Assembly: GCA_964386705.1 (NCBI GenBank)
Contig: CAYLTY010000016.1
Span: 1-64,000 of the forward strand
Direction: 5' to 3'
DNA length: 64,000 nucleotides
From: AM-0621 sp964386705
GTDB lineage: Bacteria; Planctomycetota; Planctomycetia; Planctomycetales; Planctomycetaceae
This document shows positions 9,513 to 17,936 of this stretch, piece after piece. The translations under genes were made by a program, and so were the position numbers. The notes under the pieces are model-generated. The model saw only the letters and a list, made by a program, of their open reading frames with translations, ran no database searches and was not told the origin of the DNA. Position 1 is the first letter of the stretch. The number at the start of each line of letters is the position of its first letter.

Positions 9513-9580
9513 AGAGAGAGGCACAGAGGCCGCGAAGTTCGGTGAACGCGACCGATCTTCACTCTCTGTGCCTCTATCAG
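9513..9580. repeat. Inverted repeat built on the AGAGGCACAGAG motif
   Basis: AGAGGCACAGAG (9517-9528) is matched perfectly by CTCTGTGCCTCT (9564-9575), with further partial complementarity outside (GCGAAG against CTTCA). The spacer is 35 bases. It could fold as a long hairpin downstream of the Tat-type gene, which ends at 9600 on the minus strand, and so might also terminate that transcript, although no T-run follows. Confidence 0.65.
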
Positions 9581-9599
9581 ACGTTCTCATCGAGCCCGG

Positions 9600-11168
9600 T
9601 TAGCTGCGAGTCAGCAACTGAGTGGCTTCCTCATAGCCGGGAGCCTTGTAGCCGTAGGCGCTGGCAGTGACTCGGGCCAGCGCGACCACCTGGCGATCCC
9701 GGAACGCGGAACTGGTGCGGGCGAACTCGTCGCTCGTCGTGCGGTAATACTTTTCAGCGTGCAGAGCACCGTCTTCGCTGAGCGCGTACTTCAGGCAGAG
9801 CTGGAAGACATCGCGTGTCATGAAACCGAGATTGCAGTACTTCTGAGTGATCGCGCACGCCAAGTCCTGATTCTTCTCGCGAATGGCTCCGTCGAGTTCC
9901 GACAGCAGCTTGTCGGGCGTTGTCGCCGTGATCTTCTCGAGTTGTTCGGCATACGGTCGAGGCTGCCATTCCATGAAGTTGCCGCCGCGTTGAATGCGAT
10001 CTTGAGCGACCTGGTACCCGGCCAGAATCAAACTGGCCGAGGCGTTGCGTGAGTTGCTGACACGAGCGATGTGGCGCCATGCGTTCGCGGAATCGCAGGC
10101 ATGCACGCCGATCGAATCACCGTGCACGCTGCCCAGCGGCTTGTTGGCCTGCACTTCGCGTTGAGTCCGTCCGCCGTCGCGCAGCACCAGTTGATTGGCT
10201 GTAATCGCGATGGCCTCACCGATAACTTCAGGATCAAAGCCTTCCGCCAGCGCACCGCCCACGGCGTCGGCTGCTTGCTCGGGAGTGGAGGTGAACAGCG
10301 TCTGGCTGAAGCGTTCGAGCCACATCGGGTTCGCAACGCGGTCGCCGCGAGCACGACCTTCCAGCTTGTGCTGCTCCATCACCTTCGCGAGCGTGTTGGT
10401 GACCTGATTATTGAGCCGCTCGCGCCATTGGTCGTTCTTCACGCAGTAACGCAGCGACTGTCGCAGCAGCGTTTCCGCGTGCTCTTGCCCGACGAGTTCC
10501 AGCATGTCCCAGGCTCGATGAGCCAGGACCACACGGTGCACTTCCGGCGCTTCCTGCACGGTTTCCAGCAGCGAGTTCCAGGCGCCCTCAGCGGACTGGC
10601 GAGTTGCGGCCGCGAAGAGTTGTTCGGCCGGAGCGATCTGACGAGCGTGAACCGCCTCGCGAATCTGCGCCGCGTTTGGTGATCGCTCGCTGGTCTCGCT
10701 GAGTTCCACCGGTCGCAGGGTATCCTCGCGGTTGCCTTTGTCCTTGAGCCGCGAGGCGTGCCGGTAGAGCACCTTCATCGTCGGCAAGGCTCGCAGGTCC
10801 GAAGGCATTTCGTCGGCCATGTGCAAGGCCGGCGACAAGGCCATGAACGTGTGGAAGCCGATGTAATCTTCACCGCCGAACACTCGAGCGTTGGCCAGAG
10901 CTGCGGCGGCGATGAACTCTTTGACTTCGGTACCGCTCTTCAGTTCCTGAGCGATCCACGGCAACAGCTTGCCGGGTTCGATCGTCTGCAGTTGGTCGAC
11001 CAGTCGATCGCGGTTGCCGAATTTGAGTCGCGACTTCGGGACGTCTTCAAAGGCTCGAGCACTGACCAGTCCCAGGTCCGAGGCGAACGAGGCCGTCACT
11101 CCGGCAGCCAGCATGCCGCGACCAACGTCTGCCAGAAACTCGCGCCGCGATGTTGGGGTGCGACTCAT
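9600..11168 (-). CDS. Tat-exported protein of unknown function
   Basis: Exported protein of about 522 residues with a twin-arginine-type signal: SRREFLADVGRGMLAAGVTA followed by SFASDLGLVSARA. The ATG ending at 11168 has GGAG 8 bases upstream and is preferred to the in-frame GTG two codons earlier. The body is largely helical. A motif GGEDYIGFHTFMALSPALHM (about residues 95-115) and the later HGDSIGVHACDSANAWRHIA (about 365-385) stand out, with His and Asp residues that could bind metal. Proteins of this layout occur in planctomycete genomes without known function. It lies between carboxypeptidase Taq and the ATP-grasp gene, all on the minus strand but separated by gaps above 100 bases, so an operon is not clear. 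Confidence 0.82.
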   Translation of the reverse strand: MSRTPTSRREFLADVGRGMLAAGVTASFASDLGLVSARAFEDVPKSRLKFGNRDRLVDQLQTIEPGKLLPWIAQELKSGTEVKEFIAAAALANARVFGGEDYIGFHTFMALSPALHMADEMPSDLRALPTMKVLYRHASRLKDKGNREDTLRPVELSETSERSPNAAQIREAVHARQIAPAEQLFAAATRQSAEGAWNSLLETVQEAPEVHRVVLAHRAWDMLELVGQEHAETLLRQSLRYCVKNDQWRERLNNQVTNTLAKVMEQHKLEGRARGDRVANPMWLERFSQTLFTSTPEQAADAVGGALAEGFDPEVIGEAIAITANQLVLRDGGRTQREVQANKPLGSVHGDSIGVHACDSANAWRHIARVSNSRNASASLILAGYQVAQDRIQRGGNFMEWQPRPYAEQLEKITATTPDKLLSELDGAIREKNQDLACAITQKYCNLGFMTRDVFQLCLKYALSEDGALHAEKYYRTTSDEFARTSSAFRDRQVVALARVTASAYGYKAPGYEEATQLLTRS

Positions 11169-11299
11169 GATCACAACTCCTGCGTGGGGAATAGGACGAT
11201 TCAGAGTGGCCGTAGCATACCCATTCCCGACGCAGTCGCGCGAAGCATTTCCGTGGCGAAAACACGTGATGAGGTTTTTATCCCGCCACGAGTTTTGAC

Positions 11300-12820
11300 C
11301 TATTTGACCCCGTAAAGTGGATCAAATCGGGCGTGCAGATGACGCAGCAGCGGCTCGTGCGAAAGAGGACGGCCGGTCACACGCTGTACCAGTTCTTGAG
11401 CACGGAAGCGTTTGCCTTGTTGATGAATATGTTCGTTGAGCCATTGTTTCAGCGGAGCGAATTCGCCTCGGGCGAACTGCGCTGACAGACCTCCCAAGGT
11501 CTGATCCGCAGTCTCAAAGAATTGCGCTGCGTACATGTTGCCCAGCGCGTAGGTCGGGAAGTAGCCGAACAGCCCGGCGCTCCAGTGAATATCCTGCAGA
11601 CAACCAAACGAGTCGTGCGGCGGCGTCAGGCCGAAGAACTTTTCGAAGGTCTCGTTCCACACTCCGGGCACGTCCCGCGTCTGCAAGTCGCCGGCCAGCA
11701 TGGCTTGTTCGATCTCAAACCGCAGCATGATATGCAGGTTGTAAGTGCACTCGTCGGCTTCGACGCGAATGAACGATGGTCGCACGTCGTTGATGGCGGC
11801 ATAGAAGTCATCGACCGTCACGCTGCTGAGTGCTTCCGTGAAGGCTGCTTTCGCCTGCGGGAAGAAATGCTGCCAGAACGGCCGGCTGCGACCGACCAGG
11901 TTTTCCCACATCCGCGATTGCGATTCGTGAATGCTGAGCGACGTGGTCTCGCCAAGCCCCGTGCCGTAGGCCTCGCGATTCAGACCTTGCTCGTAGATGC
12001 CATGTCCGGCTTCATGCAGCACGCCGAAGAAAGCACCAGGGAAGTGCTGCTCGTCGTAACGCGTCGTCAGCCGACAGTCGCCGGGACCGAAGCCGCTGCA
12101 GAACGGATGCGCGGCAACGTCGAGCCGTCCATCTTCGAAGCTGAAGCCAATCGCTTTCGCCGCTTGAGTTGCGAACTCGCGCTGCGCATCAATCGGATAA
12201 CGCCGCGTCAGGATCTCATGCTGCGGGTGACGACCGGAATCGACGATCGCCGCGACGAGTTTGACCAGTTCCTCGCGCAACGGACGAAACGCCGCCGCGA
12301 TTGATTCTGCCGTCGCGCCGGGTTCGTAGTCATCCAGCAGAGCGTCATACGGCACGCCGTTGCCATAACCGATCGCGGAAGCTTCCTCGCGCTTGAGCTT
12401 CAGTACCTTGGCCAGCCACGGTTCAAACTGCGGGAAGCTCTTCGCTTTGCGAGCACCCACCCACGCTTGTTGTGCGAGCGTCGTTGTATGCGACAACTCT
12501 TCGACCAACTTCTGGGGCAGCTTGGTCGCGCGGTTGTACGACCGCCGAGCTTCCCGGATGACAACCTGCTCGTCGCTGCCATCAGCTCCGAGATCTGACC
12601 GCGATTCAAGCTCACTCAGCAACTCACCGACGCGCGGATGAGTTGCGCGTTCGTGCGTCATGCCGGCCAGCAGCGCGAGCTGATTCGCTCGATGCTCTCC
12701 ACCGCCCGGTGGCAGATAGGTTTGCTCATCCCAACCCAATACCGATGAGCAGGAACCCAGCAGTACCGTCTTCTTCATTCGCTCAATCAACTCGCCATAC
12801 AGATCCGTTGTCGTGGCCAT
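11300..12820 (-). CDS. Carboxypeptidase Taq (M32 metallopeptidase)
   Basis: Cytoplasmic zinc metallocarboxypeptidase of the M32 family, which removes C-terminal residues from peptides. The zinc motif HEAGH lies in FFGVLHEAGHGIYEQG, and the downstream HESQSRMWEN supplies the third zinc ligand Glu typical of M32. The N-terminal region (VLGWDEQTYLPPGGGEHRANQLALL) and the C-terminal YALGNMYAAQFF are also family signatures. The start MATTTDLYGEL at 12820 has an AGGAT ribosome site and gives about 506 residues, the usual M32 size; the frame is open to 12916 but that extension is Arg-rich and unlikely to be coding. It is transcribed alone. Confidence 0.95.
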   Translation of the reverse strand: MATTTDLYGELIERMKKTVLLGSCSSVLGWDEQTYLPPGGGEHRANQLALLAGMTHERATHPRVGELLSELESRSDLGADGSDEQVVIREARRSYNRATKLPQKLVEELSHTTTLAQQAWVGARKAKSFPQFEPWLAKVLKLKREEASAIGYGNGVPYDALLDDYEPGATAESIAAAFRPLREELVKLVAAIVDSGRHPQHEILTRRYPIDAQREFATQAAKAIGFSFEDGRLDVAAHPFCSGFGPGDCRLTTRYDEQHFPGAFFGVLHEAGHGIYEQGLNREAYGTGLGETTSLSIHESQSRMWENLVGRSRPFWQHFFPQAKAAFTEALSSVTVDDFYAAINDVRPSFIRVEADECTYNLHIMLRFEIEQAMLAGDLQTRDVPGVWNETFEKFFGLTPPHDSFGCLQDIHWSAGLFGYFPTYALGNMYAAQFFETADQTLGGLSAQFARGEFAPLKQWLNEHIHQQGKRFRAQELVQRVTGRPLSHEPLLRHLHARFDPLYGVK

Positions 12821-12898
12821 CGCTAATCCTGATTGTTGCCTGCGTTGAATTGTTCGGGATAAGAACGAGGAGGCCGAAAGCCGGAGCGCCGCCCGAAT

Positions 12899-13015
12899 CC
12901 TTCTCCCTCTTCGCAAGGGGGAGAAGGTGGCCGCCAGGCCGGTTGAGGGGGATAAAGCCGACCTCGCCCCTCACCCCCCGACCCCTCTCCCCGGAGTACC
13001 GGGGCGAGGGGAGAA
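12899..13015. repeat. Pair of GC-rich palindromic elements (CTTCTCCC type and CCCCTCACCC type)
   Basis: Two elements lie end to end. The first (12899-12952) begins CTTCTCCCTCTTCGCAAGGG and folds back on GGGGGAGAAGG. The second (about 12964-13015) begins CGCCCCTCACCCCCCGACC and ends CGGGGCGAGGGGAGAA, with CTCCCCGGAGTACCGGGG inside. The second belongs to the family also seen at 14072, 14271 and 21581. They fill the gap between the starts and ends of the minus-strand genes chdC and carboxypeptidase Taq. Confidence 0.8.
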
Positions 13016-13075
13016 TGTCACACGAATATCATTGTGACTATCTCTAGACGGTTGAGGTTATAGCTCAACGCAGTC

Positions 13076-13921
13076 TTACAGCTTCACTTGAGCCAGCGCA
13101 TCGGTTGGTGGCAGCACATAGCCGACGTAGAACGGACCAAACTCGGCGTAGCGCGCGGACGCCTCATCAAATCGCATGGTGTAAACGATGTCCTTGATGT
13201 GTTCCGGAGCGCGGCCCCACAGGGTGACTCCCCATTCCCAGTCATCGAAGCCGGTCGACGCGGTGATGAACTGCGACACCTTACCGGCGAATTTGATACC
13301 GCTGGTGGCATGCTCAGACATCATCTTCGAGCGGCTGCTGAAAGGCTCTTGATACCAGTTAGCGTGCGGATGGCGGATCTTGTTCATCGGGTAGAAGCAC
13401 GCCACCGGGTACGGGGGGAAGTCCGGGTAGAGGCGTTGCTTGTTCATCGCGGGCAAGCGTCCTTCATAGGCACGCATCTTCGCTGCAAAGGCGGGATCGT
13501 TCGGATCGGTGCCGTCGAGCTTCAGTCGCTCGGCATACTGTTCAACGGAGGGCACGTACTCGGACACTTCGCTGATCGACACAAAGGACCAGGCTGGCTT
13601 GAGCACCGTTCCCAAGCGGCTGGTGCGGATCGCGTGTTTGACGCTGTCGATCTTGAGCGGATCCGGGTCCATAATCATCAGCCCGAGATCCGCTTTGCCG
13701 CCGGACACGACCCAGGTCTGAATGCGCTGCGGTGCGCCTTCACGATCGGAACTCAGGATCTGCGCGAGCTGTTCGCGACCTTCCGCGCGATGATGCTCGT
13801 GCACCTGCCGCAGTTCTGATTGGTTGACGCTGTAGAAGAGATGCAGGCAATGCCAGCCGCTGGTCATGTTGATGGTCGGAGGTGGCAACTGCTCAGCGCC
13901 GGGATGATGGCCGTGACTCAT
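13076..13921 (-). CDS. chdC: Coproheme decarboxylase ChdC (HemQ), chlorite-dismutase family
   Basis: Catalyses the last step of the coproporphyrin-dependent haem pathway, oxidative decarboxylation of coproheme to haem b using hydrogen peroxide. From the ATG at 13921 (MSHGHHPGAEQLPPP, AGAGGAG upstream) the protein has 281 residues. The catalytic Tyr of this family is visible as Tyr177 in ACFYPMNKIRHPHANWY, and the proximal haem ligand as His204 in KMMSEHATSGIKFAGKV. The C-terminal half, GFDDWEWGVTLWG then YTMRFDEASARYAEFGPF, is close to firmicute and actinobacterial HemQ. The His-rich N-terminus is a lineage addition. The frame stays open upstream through a palindromic repeat, which is not coding. 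Presence of ChdC argues for the coproporphyrin route in this organism. Confidence 0.96.
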   Translation of the reverse strand: MSHGHHPGAEQLPPPTINMTSGWHCLHLFYSVNQSELRQVHEHHRAEGREQLAQILSSDREGAPQRIQTWVVSGGKADLGLMIMDPDPLKIDSVKHAIRTSRLGTVLKPAWSFVSISEVSEYVPSVEQYAERLKLDGTDPNDPAFAAKMRAYEGRLPAMNKQRLYPDFPPYPVACFYPMNKIRHPHANWYQEPFSSRSKMMSEHATSGIKFAGKVSQFITASTGFDDWEWGVTLWGRAPEHIKDIVYTMRFDEASARYAEFGPFYVGYVLPPTDALAQVKL

Positions 13922-14071
13922 GAAGGGGGCTCCTCTGTGTTTTCTATGAACGTGCAACGCGCGAGTGTGAGTCGCGGCGTTCTCATCAAGTTGATCGTTT
14001 GAATTCGACAGCGGGGTGCATCTTAGAACCTGAGTCCGAGATATGCATTCGCGTCTGCAGAAGACAACGTT

Positions 14072-14118
14072 TCTCCCCTCGCCCCGCGTGCGGGGAGAGG
14101 GGGCGGGGGTGAGGGGCG
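14072..14118. repeat. CCCCTCACCC-type palindromic element, reverse orientation
   Basis: Begins TCTCCCCTCGCCCCGCGTGC and ends GGGCGGGGGTGAGGGGC, the reverse complement of the element at 14271. It lies about 150 bases upstream of the chdC start. Confidence 0.85.
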
Positions 14119-14270
14119 GCGTTACCTTTCGGCAACTGATTCTCAACCGCTGAGCTTCGTTATGAAGGGCACCTGCTGAGGTTGAACTTCGTGTTGAACA
14201 AGGCCGCTTGATGAGCGACACGCGTCTCCGAATCGATGTTTCGGGAGTATTGGCCAGCGATGGCTAACAT

Positions 14271-14316
14271 CGCCCCTCACCCCCGCCCCCTCTCCCCGCG
14301 AGCGGGGCGAGGGGAG
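14271..14316. repeat. CCCCTCACCC-type palindromic element, forward orientation
   Basis: Begins CGCCCCTCACCCCCGCCCCC and ends GCGAGCGGGGCGAGGGGAGC. With the copy at 14072-14118 it forms an inverted pair separated by about 150 bases, so the intervening DNA is bracketed by self-complementary elements. Confidence 0.85.
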
Positions 14317-14366
14317 CGAGTTTGTGTGTGGTTCTCGCCCGTGTCGAACCGCGTTTCTACCCTCAC

Positions 14367-14447
14367 GGCTCTGCAGGAGCCTCGCTCTTCCGTGCAGTCG
14401 CACAGCCCTTTTTGAGTTGTTGGCCAGCCTCTTAGAGTTGTTGGCCA
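14367..14447. repeat. Half of a GAGGCTCCTGC element plus a 21-base tandem repeat
   Basis: Bases 14367-14392 (GGCTCTGCAGGAGCCTCGCT...) match one arm of the perfect inverted repeat at 46601-46682 at 23 of 26 positions; the second arm is absent. Just beyond, GAGTTGTTGGCCA occurs at 14414-14426 and again at 14435-14447, a 21-base period. Together with the two elements above they occupy most of the 528-base gap 13922-14449; no gene is seen in that gap. Confidence 0.65.
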
Positions 14448-14449
14448 AG

Positions 14450-15445
14450 TCAGCGAGTGCCGACTACGAATCGATAAGAATGCACGAGTAGCAGCAGCAT
14501 TTCCGCCCACTGGATCCGCCGAGCGGCGAGGCCCAACGGTGAATCTTCGCTGCGACGGACGGCCTGACAGAGGTCCACAAACGCGAATGCATCCCATCGG
14601 TTGGCCGGGCATAAGCGGTCAGCCCACTTGGCAGCTTGAGGGTCGGAGCACTCGCTCAACGCCTGCCGCGCCACTGCAGGCAGCGACGCAAAAACAGGAT
14701 GCTGTCCCACGCGACGGAACCAGTATTTCGAGTTGTCATAGTCCGGTTCTCGACGGTGCATGATCGCGTGCCAGTAGTCGCCGTTGCGGTCGGCACCCTC
14801 GCCTTCGATCTGCTGCGAGCATTCGTGACTCGGATCCAGAAAGCTGTGCACCTGCCACAACCCGGCTTGTAACGCGAGAAAGTCTGCCGAAGAACATTTT
14901 GGTTGCAGCAACTGTCGCAGAGGCAGATCTTGAATCTGCTCGCGCAACCACTCGCCTGCAGACCCTGGAGTGCTCGGGGCTAATTCGGGCAGCAAGCCTG
15001 CCGCGCCGTTACTTACCAACGCCCACGGGTTCGAGATCCTGGAATCAGTGACCCACTGCACTCGACCCGGCTTCGCGATTGCCGAGCGAATCACCAGATC
15101 AGCGACGGAATCGGGCACCTCACGGAACGCGGGTTTATTCATTCGGGATTGTGGACTGAGCAGCGCATCCACATTCAGAATCGGGCACAACACAAAGCTC
15201 GCAAGTGCCACGCCTATCTCTTTGACCAGAACGGTTCCACAGACAGCGGACGCCGGTAGTGAGACGGCTAGGTCTACATCGCCGCTCATTGTTTCCGACC
15301 AGGATTGCGAGCGAGGAGATTCCGTAGACACCAGTAGACAGTCGCCCGCGTGTTCGTCGCTCAATTCATTCAATCGCGCGACCGAGCCTGTCGTTTCCAG
15401 AACAGTGATCTGGTTGCCGCGACAAATCGAAACGGTGCGATGCAT
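14450..15445 (-). CDS. Conserved hypothetical protein (planctomycete-type)
   Basis: Soluble protein of 331 residues, with no signal peptide or membrane segment. The N-terminal part (LLVSTESPRSQSW, then DLAVSLPASAVCGTVLVKEIG) is not recognised. The C-terminal part contains a distinctive DRNGDYWHAIMHRREPDYD NSKYWFRRVGQHP stretch rich in His, Asp, Tyr and Trp, followed by RWDAFAFVDLCQAVRR. I recall this second part as a conserved planctomycete protein with no assigned function; the clustered HxxHRRE-D-Y residues could be an active or metal site, which is inference. The stop codon lies within 3 bases of a tandem repeat. A terminator lies just upstream of its start, so it has its own promoter. Confidence 0.78.
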   Translation of the reverse strand: MHRTVSICRGNQITVLETTGSVARLNELSDEHAGDCLLVSTESPRSQSWSETMSGDVDLAVSLPASAVCGTVLVKEIGVALASFVLCPILNVDALLSPQSRMNKPAFREVPDSVADLVIRSAIAKPGRVQWVTDSRISNPWALVSNGAAGLLPELAPSTPGSAGEWLREQIQDLPLRQLLQPKCSSADFLALQAGLWQVHSFLDPSHECSQQIEGEGADRNGDYWHAIMHRREPDYDNSKYWFRRVGQHPVFASLPAVARQALSECSDPQAAKWADRLCPANRWDAFAFVDLCQAVRRSEDSPLGLAARRIQWAEMLLLLVHSYRFVVGTR

Positions 15446-15478
15446 ACTGCTGCCTGCCTTAAGCCGAAGCCCAGAATG

Positions 15479-15511
15479 AAAAAAGCCCGACTCGGCAGAG
15501 TCGGGCCTTTT
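15479..15511 (-). terminator. Rho-independent terminator
   Basis: GCCCGACTC (15485-15493), loop GGCA, GAGTCGGGC (15498-15506), a perfect 9-base-pair stem flanked by A-rich and T-rich runs. It lies 22-54 bases after the stop of the His-rich lipoprotein gene on the minus strand and separates it from the next minus-strand gene. Confidence 0.9.
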
Positions 15512-15532
15512 CTGAAATCACGCATCACACGC

Positions 15533-16033
15533 TTAGTGCTCGTGCTTCACGGTGCCCTTCAACTCCGTCTCACCAACCTTGAAGGTCAGCGTCGCACCTT
15601 CACTGTGATGGTGCAGCTCTTCAAACAGCTCCTGGCTCTTGATCTTGAAGAACGATGCCTTGCCTTCCGGATCACCTTCTTGCTTCACGGCTGGCAGCTT
15701 GAATTCTTCTGTCTTGTCGCCGTGCTTGAACGTCAGGACCAACTCGGTGAGTTCCACCGGCTTGGCCGTCTTGGCGTCGCCGCCGAGGATGTAGATTCCC
15801 AGTTCGTCCTTATCGTGATCGTCGACAACCTCGGCGTGATATTCCTCGTTGCCGAGTTCGATGACGTGACCTTCGTGAGGACCGTGCTCATGGCTTCCGT
15901 GAGGATCCACCGGCGCCTTCTGAGCGTCCTTGCGATCGAACGTCTTCAGGGGCTCTTTCTGGTTGTTGCCGCAGCCGATCAGACCCAGCAATGCCGTCAG
16001 AGCGAAACCATATGCGAGTTTGTATTGCAACAT
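15533..16033 (-). CDS. His-rich lipoprotein
   Basis: Predicted lipoprotein of 166 residues. The ATG at 16033 (GGAG upstream) gives MLQYKLAYGFALTALLGLIG followed by Cys, so LIGC is the lipobox and cleavage would leave an acylated Cys20. The mature part starts with a His/Gly/Pro segment (DPHGSHEHGPHEGHVIELGN) and EEYHAEVVDDHDKDELGIYI, and ends with a His cluster (ELHHHSEGATLTFKVGETEL). A GPHxGxxIELGNxxYHAE segment resembles part of the periplasmic adaptor proteins of planctomycete RND metal efflux systems, so copper or zinc binding is likely, but no transporter adjoins. The frame is open up to 16135 without coding features. Confidence 0.85.
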   Translation of the reverse strand: MLQYKLAYGFALTALLGLIGCGNNQKEPLKTFDRKDAQKAPVDPHGSHEHGPHEGHVIELGNEEYHAEVVDDHDKDELGIYILGGDAKTAKPVELTELVLTFKHGDKTEEFKLPAVKQEGDPEGKASFFKIKSQELFEELHHHSEGATLTFKVGETELKGTVKHEH

Positions 16034-16201
16034 CGAAAACTCCGTCTGTATTGGAATGAAAGCCGGCGCTGAAAAAGCCGGAAGGGGTACGAGGACCTGC
16101 GGTTTGTAGTGGGGCAAAGTCATCGTCGCTATCACGTTCTCGTGCGGAAAATCGCTTTGTCGGCAGGTGAATCGGACGCTGTACGGCCGAGTGAGACCCC
16201 A

Positions 16202-17305
16202 TCAGCCGTACTGTCGAGCCAGATCCCGGATGTACTCCAGCGCCTCGTCGAGATCGCAGACCTGCATGCCGGGGATGCGCCCGCCGCGATCGCATTGGCC
16301 GAGCATCACCAGTTCCTCGTAGTCCGGCGACTCCTTCAATCGCAGGTGTGCCCGGTGTCCGATCGTGCGGTCGTGAATGAGGTGCGCTTCCATGTGATGT
16401 TCGATCAACCAGCGCGTGCGGTCGGTTGTGAATTCGGCCAGAGCTTCCAGCGCCGCGCCGACGTGATCTCCCGCGTCAATCGCCTTGCCGACATCATGCA
16501 GCAGAGCGGCCAGGATGAACTCTTCGTCGTACGGCACTTCGTCGCGGGCCAGTTCAAACACCTGCAGGCTGTGGTAGAGCGCATCGCCTTCCGGGTGATA
16601 CTTCTTCGACTGCTTCACGCCTTCCAAGGGCAGCAGCAGTGCCCGGTACACCTGGAAGCGATCGACTGCGTGGTCGGCGGCTGCCAATTCTCCGTCCAAG
16701 TCGATGTCCGGGTACTCGGTGGCCAAAAAGGCTTCGAGTTCCGCTACCGATGCTCTGTCCATCGCCTTGCCGGTGATCGAACTCTTGAAGACGAAACTGG
16801 CTTTGTCCGGGGTGTAGAGCGTCAGCTCAATCGGATAACGGTCGCGGACGTGGATATGCGTAAAGACACGTTCTTCACCGTGCTTGCGAACCCGCTTGTG
16901 TTCGACGTCGTAAGTCAGACCTTCCAGATCCAGTACGGATGTCACCGGGTCGGTGTTCGACGCAAAAACATGAATGTCGATATCTGAGCCTTGCCGAACA
17001 TGTCCGGTCAGCACGCTGCCGATCAGTTTCGGCTTGCAGTGGCTGAGCAGACGCATGATGCGCAGGGCTTCAACTCGCATTTCACGCAGTTTGTCGAAGC
17101 GGCTTTGCCCCTCGAATAGGGTCGCCATCCGCTGGATCTCGTCGCGGATTTCGGCATTGCTGGGCAGGTCGGAGGGTTTGACCCAGCCTTGGCAGACTCG
17201 CCGACCGGCCTTCATTTTGGCCCGGTAGTACTCGGACTCGTTCCGCTCGTACATCATCCGAGCGGCTTCGTGGACGATTCGACGTCGCAGCTTTTCGTTA
17301 GACAT
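16202..17305 (-). CDS. Nucleotidyltransferase-HD fusion protein
   Basis: Soluble protein of 367 residues with two catalytic-type domains. The first has a pol-beta nucleotidyltransferase motif (GSVLTGHVRQGSDIDIHVF, about residues 95-113), with the GS and DxD metal ligands intact. The second is an HD phosphohydrolase: His in YHSLQVFELA, then the HD pair in FILAALLHDVGKAID (about 252-266) and HHMEAHLIHD beyond. The two-domain order resembles class II CCA-adding and poly(A) polymerases, but RNA-binding parts of those enzymes are not obvious. The substrate, nucleotide or RNA, is unknown. It is a single gene in this strand block. Confidence 0.85.
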   Translation of the reverse strand: MSNEKLRRRIVHEAARMMYERNESEYYRAKMKAGRRVCQGWVKPSDLPSNAEIRDEIQRMATLFEGQSRFDKLREMRVEALRIMRLLSHCKPKLIGSVLTGHVRQGSDIDIHVFASNTDPVTSVLDLEGLTYDVEHKRVRKHGEERVFTHIHVRDRYPIELTLYTPDKASFVFKSSITGKAMDRASVAELEAFLATEYPDIDLDGELAAADHAVDRFQVYRALLLPLEGVKQSKKYHPEGDALYHSLQVFELARDEVPYDEEFILAALLHDVGKAIDAGDHVGAALEALAEFTTDRTRWLIEHHMEAHLIHDRTIGHRAHLRLKESPDYEELVMLGQCDRGGRIPGMQVCDLDEALEYIRDLARQYG

Positions 17306-17505
17306 GCAGCAGTGCGCCGTTTTCTGCCCATCAAGGCGGCGCCGGGCAACTCAATCAGAAATCGACTCCAAGACACCAGTCCGGTCGACTACACCAAGAT
17401 TGGATCACAATCCCCCAGGTTCGCTCAAGTCAAATCAAAACGGTACGGCAACCCGAATAACTTGAGGCCAAGGACTGGATTTCAGCCGACAATTTGCTGC
17501 CCGAG

Positions 17506-17534
17506 TTGCTTTGATTCAATCAGGCATCTACATT
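17506..17534 (+). promoter_or_regulatory. Candidate sigma-70-type promoter for rpsU
   Basis: TTGCTT (17506-17511), a 17-base spacer and TACATT (17529-17534) match the -35/-10 spacing of a housekeeping promoter, about 125 bases before the bS21 start. The leader between contains a small hairpin GTCGG-TTT-CCGAC (17584-17596). The rest of the 17306-17658 gap shows no gene. Confidence 0.45.
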
Positions 17535-17658
17535 AGCGGGCTCTGCAAGAGAGACGGTGGGCTGTAAGTAGCAGCTCGACTCCGTCGGTTTCCGACCTCT
17601 CATTCCGGAGGCGGTCAATTTCATGAGCGAGATCAGTTAGTCGCAAAAGGAGCGGTAC

Positions 17659-17856
17659 GTGGTCAAGTTGCGTCTGCGGGATGGCGAGAAGATCCAAGAA
17701 GCAGTGAAGCGGTTTCGGAAGCTGGTAGAGCACGCTGGAATCAAGAAGGAAATGCGTCGTCGGGAATTCTACGAGAAGCCCAGCGATTGCGAACGACGAT
17801 CTCGCCGCCGAGCGGAACGCCGAGCCCGTATGGCTCGTCTGGCCGCCAACAAGTAG
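17659..17856 (+). CDS. rpsU: Ribosomal protein bS21
   Basis: Small-subunit ribosomal protein involved in initiation on the 30S subunit. The 65-residue sequence MVKLRLRDGEKIQEAVKRFR is diagnostic, continuing VEHAGIKKEMRRREFYEKP and a C-terminal run of Arg, Ala and Lys. The start is GTG at 17659 with AAAAGGAG 8 bases upstream; a GTG start is common for this gene. Single-copy, followed directly by a bidirectional terminator. Length is normal for bacterial bS21. Confidence 0.97.
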   Translation: MVKLRLRDGEKIQEAVKRFRKLVEHAGIKKEMRRREFYEKPSDCERRSRRRAERRARMARLAANK

Positions 17857-17883
17857 ACGTGAAGGCACACGCCGTAAGTCATA

Positions 17884-17912
17884 GAGGCACCCAACTTTGG
17901 GTGCCTTTTTGT
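17884..17912 (+). terminator. Rho-independent terminator after rpsU (shared with the convergent gene)
   Basis: AGGCACCC (17885-17892), loop AACTTT, GGGTGCCT followed by TTTTTGTTTT. The stem is 8 base pairs. Its left side is preceded by few A residues, so it serves mainly rpsU; the minus-strand GGDEF gene ends at 17937, 25 bases away. Confidence 0.9.
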
Positions 17913-17936
17913 TTTGTAGGCTTCGTTCGCTGCGGT

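Noticed and set aside
14143..14612. Short open frames over the repeat-dense gap upstream of chdC
   Set aside because: They translate palindromic repeats into Pro/Arg/Gly-rich peptides.
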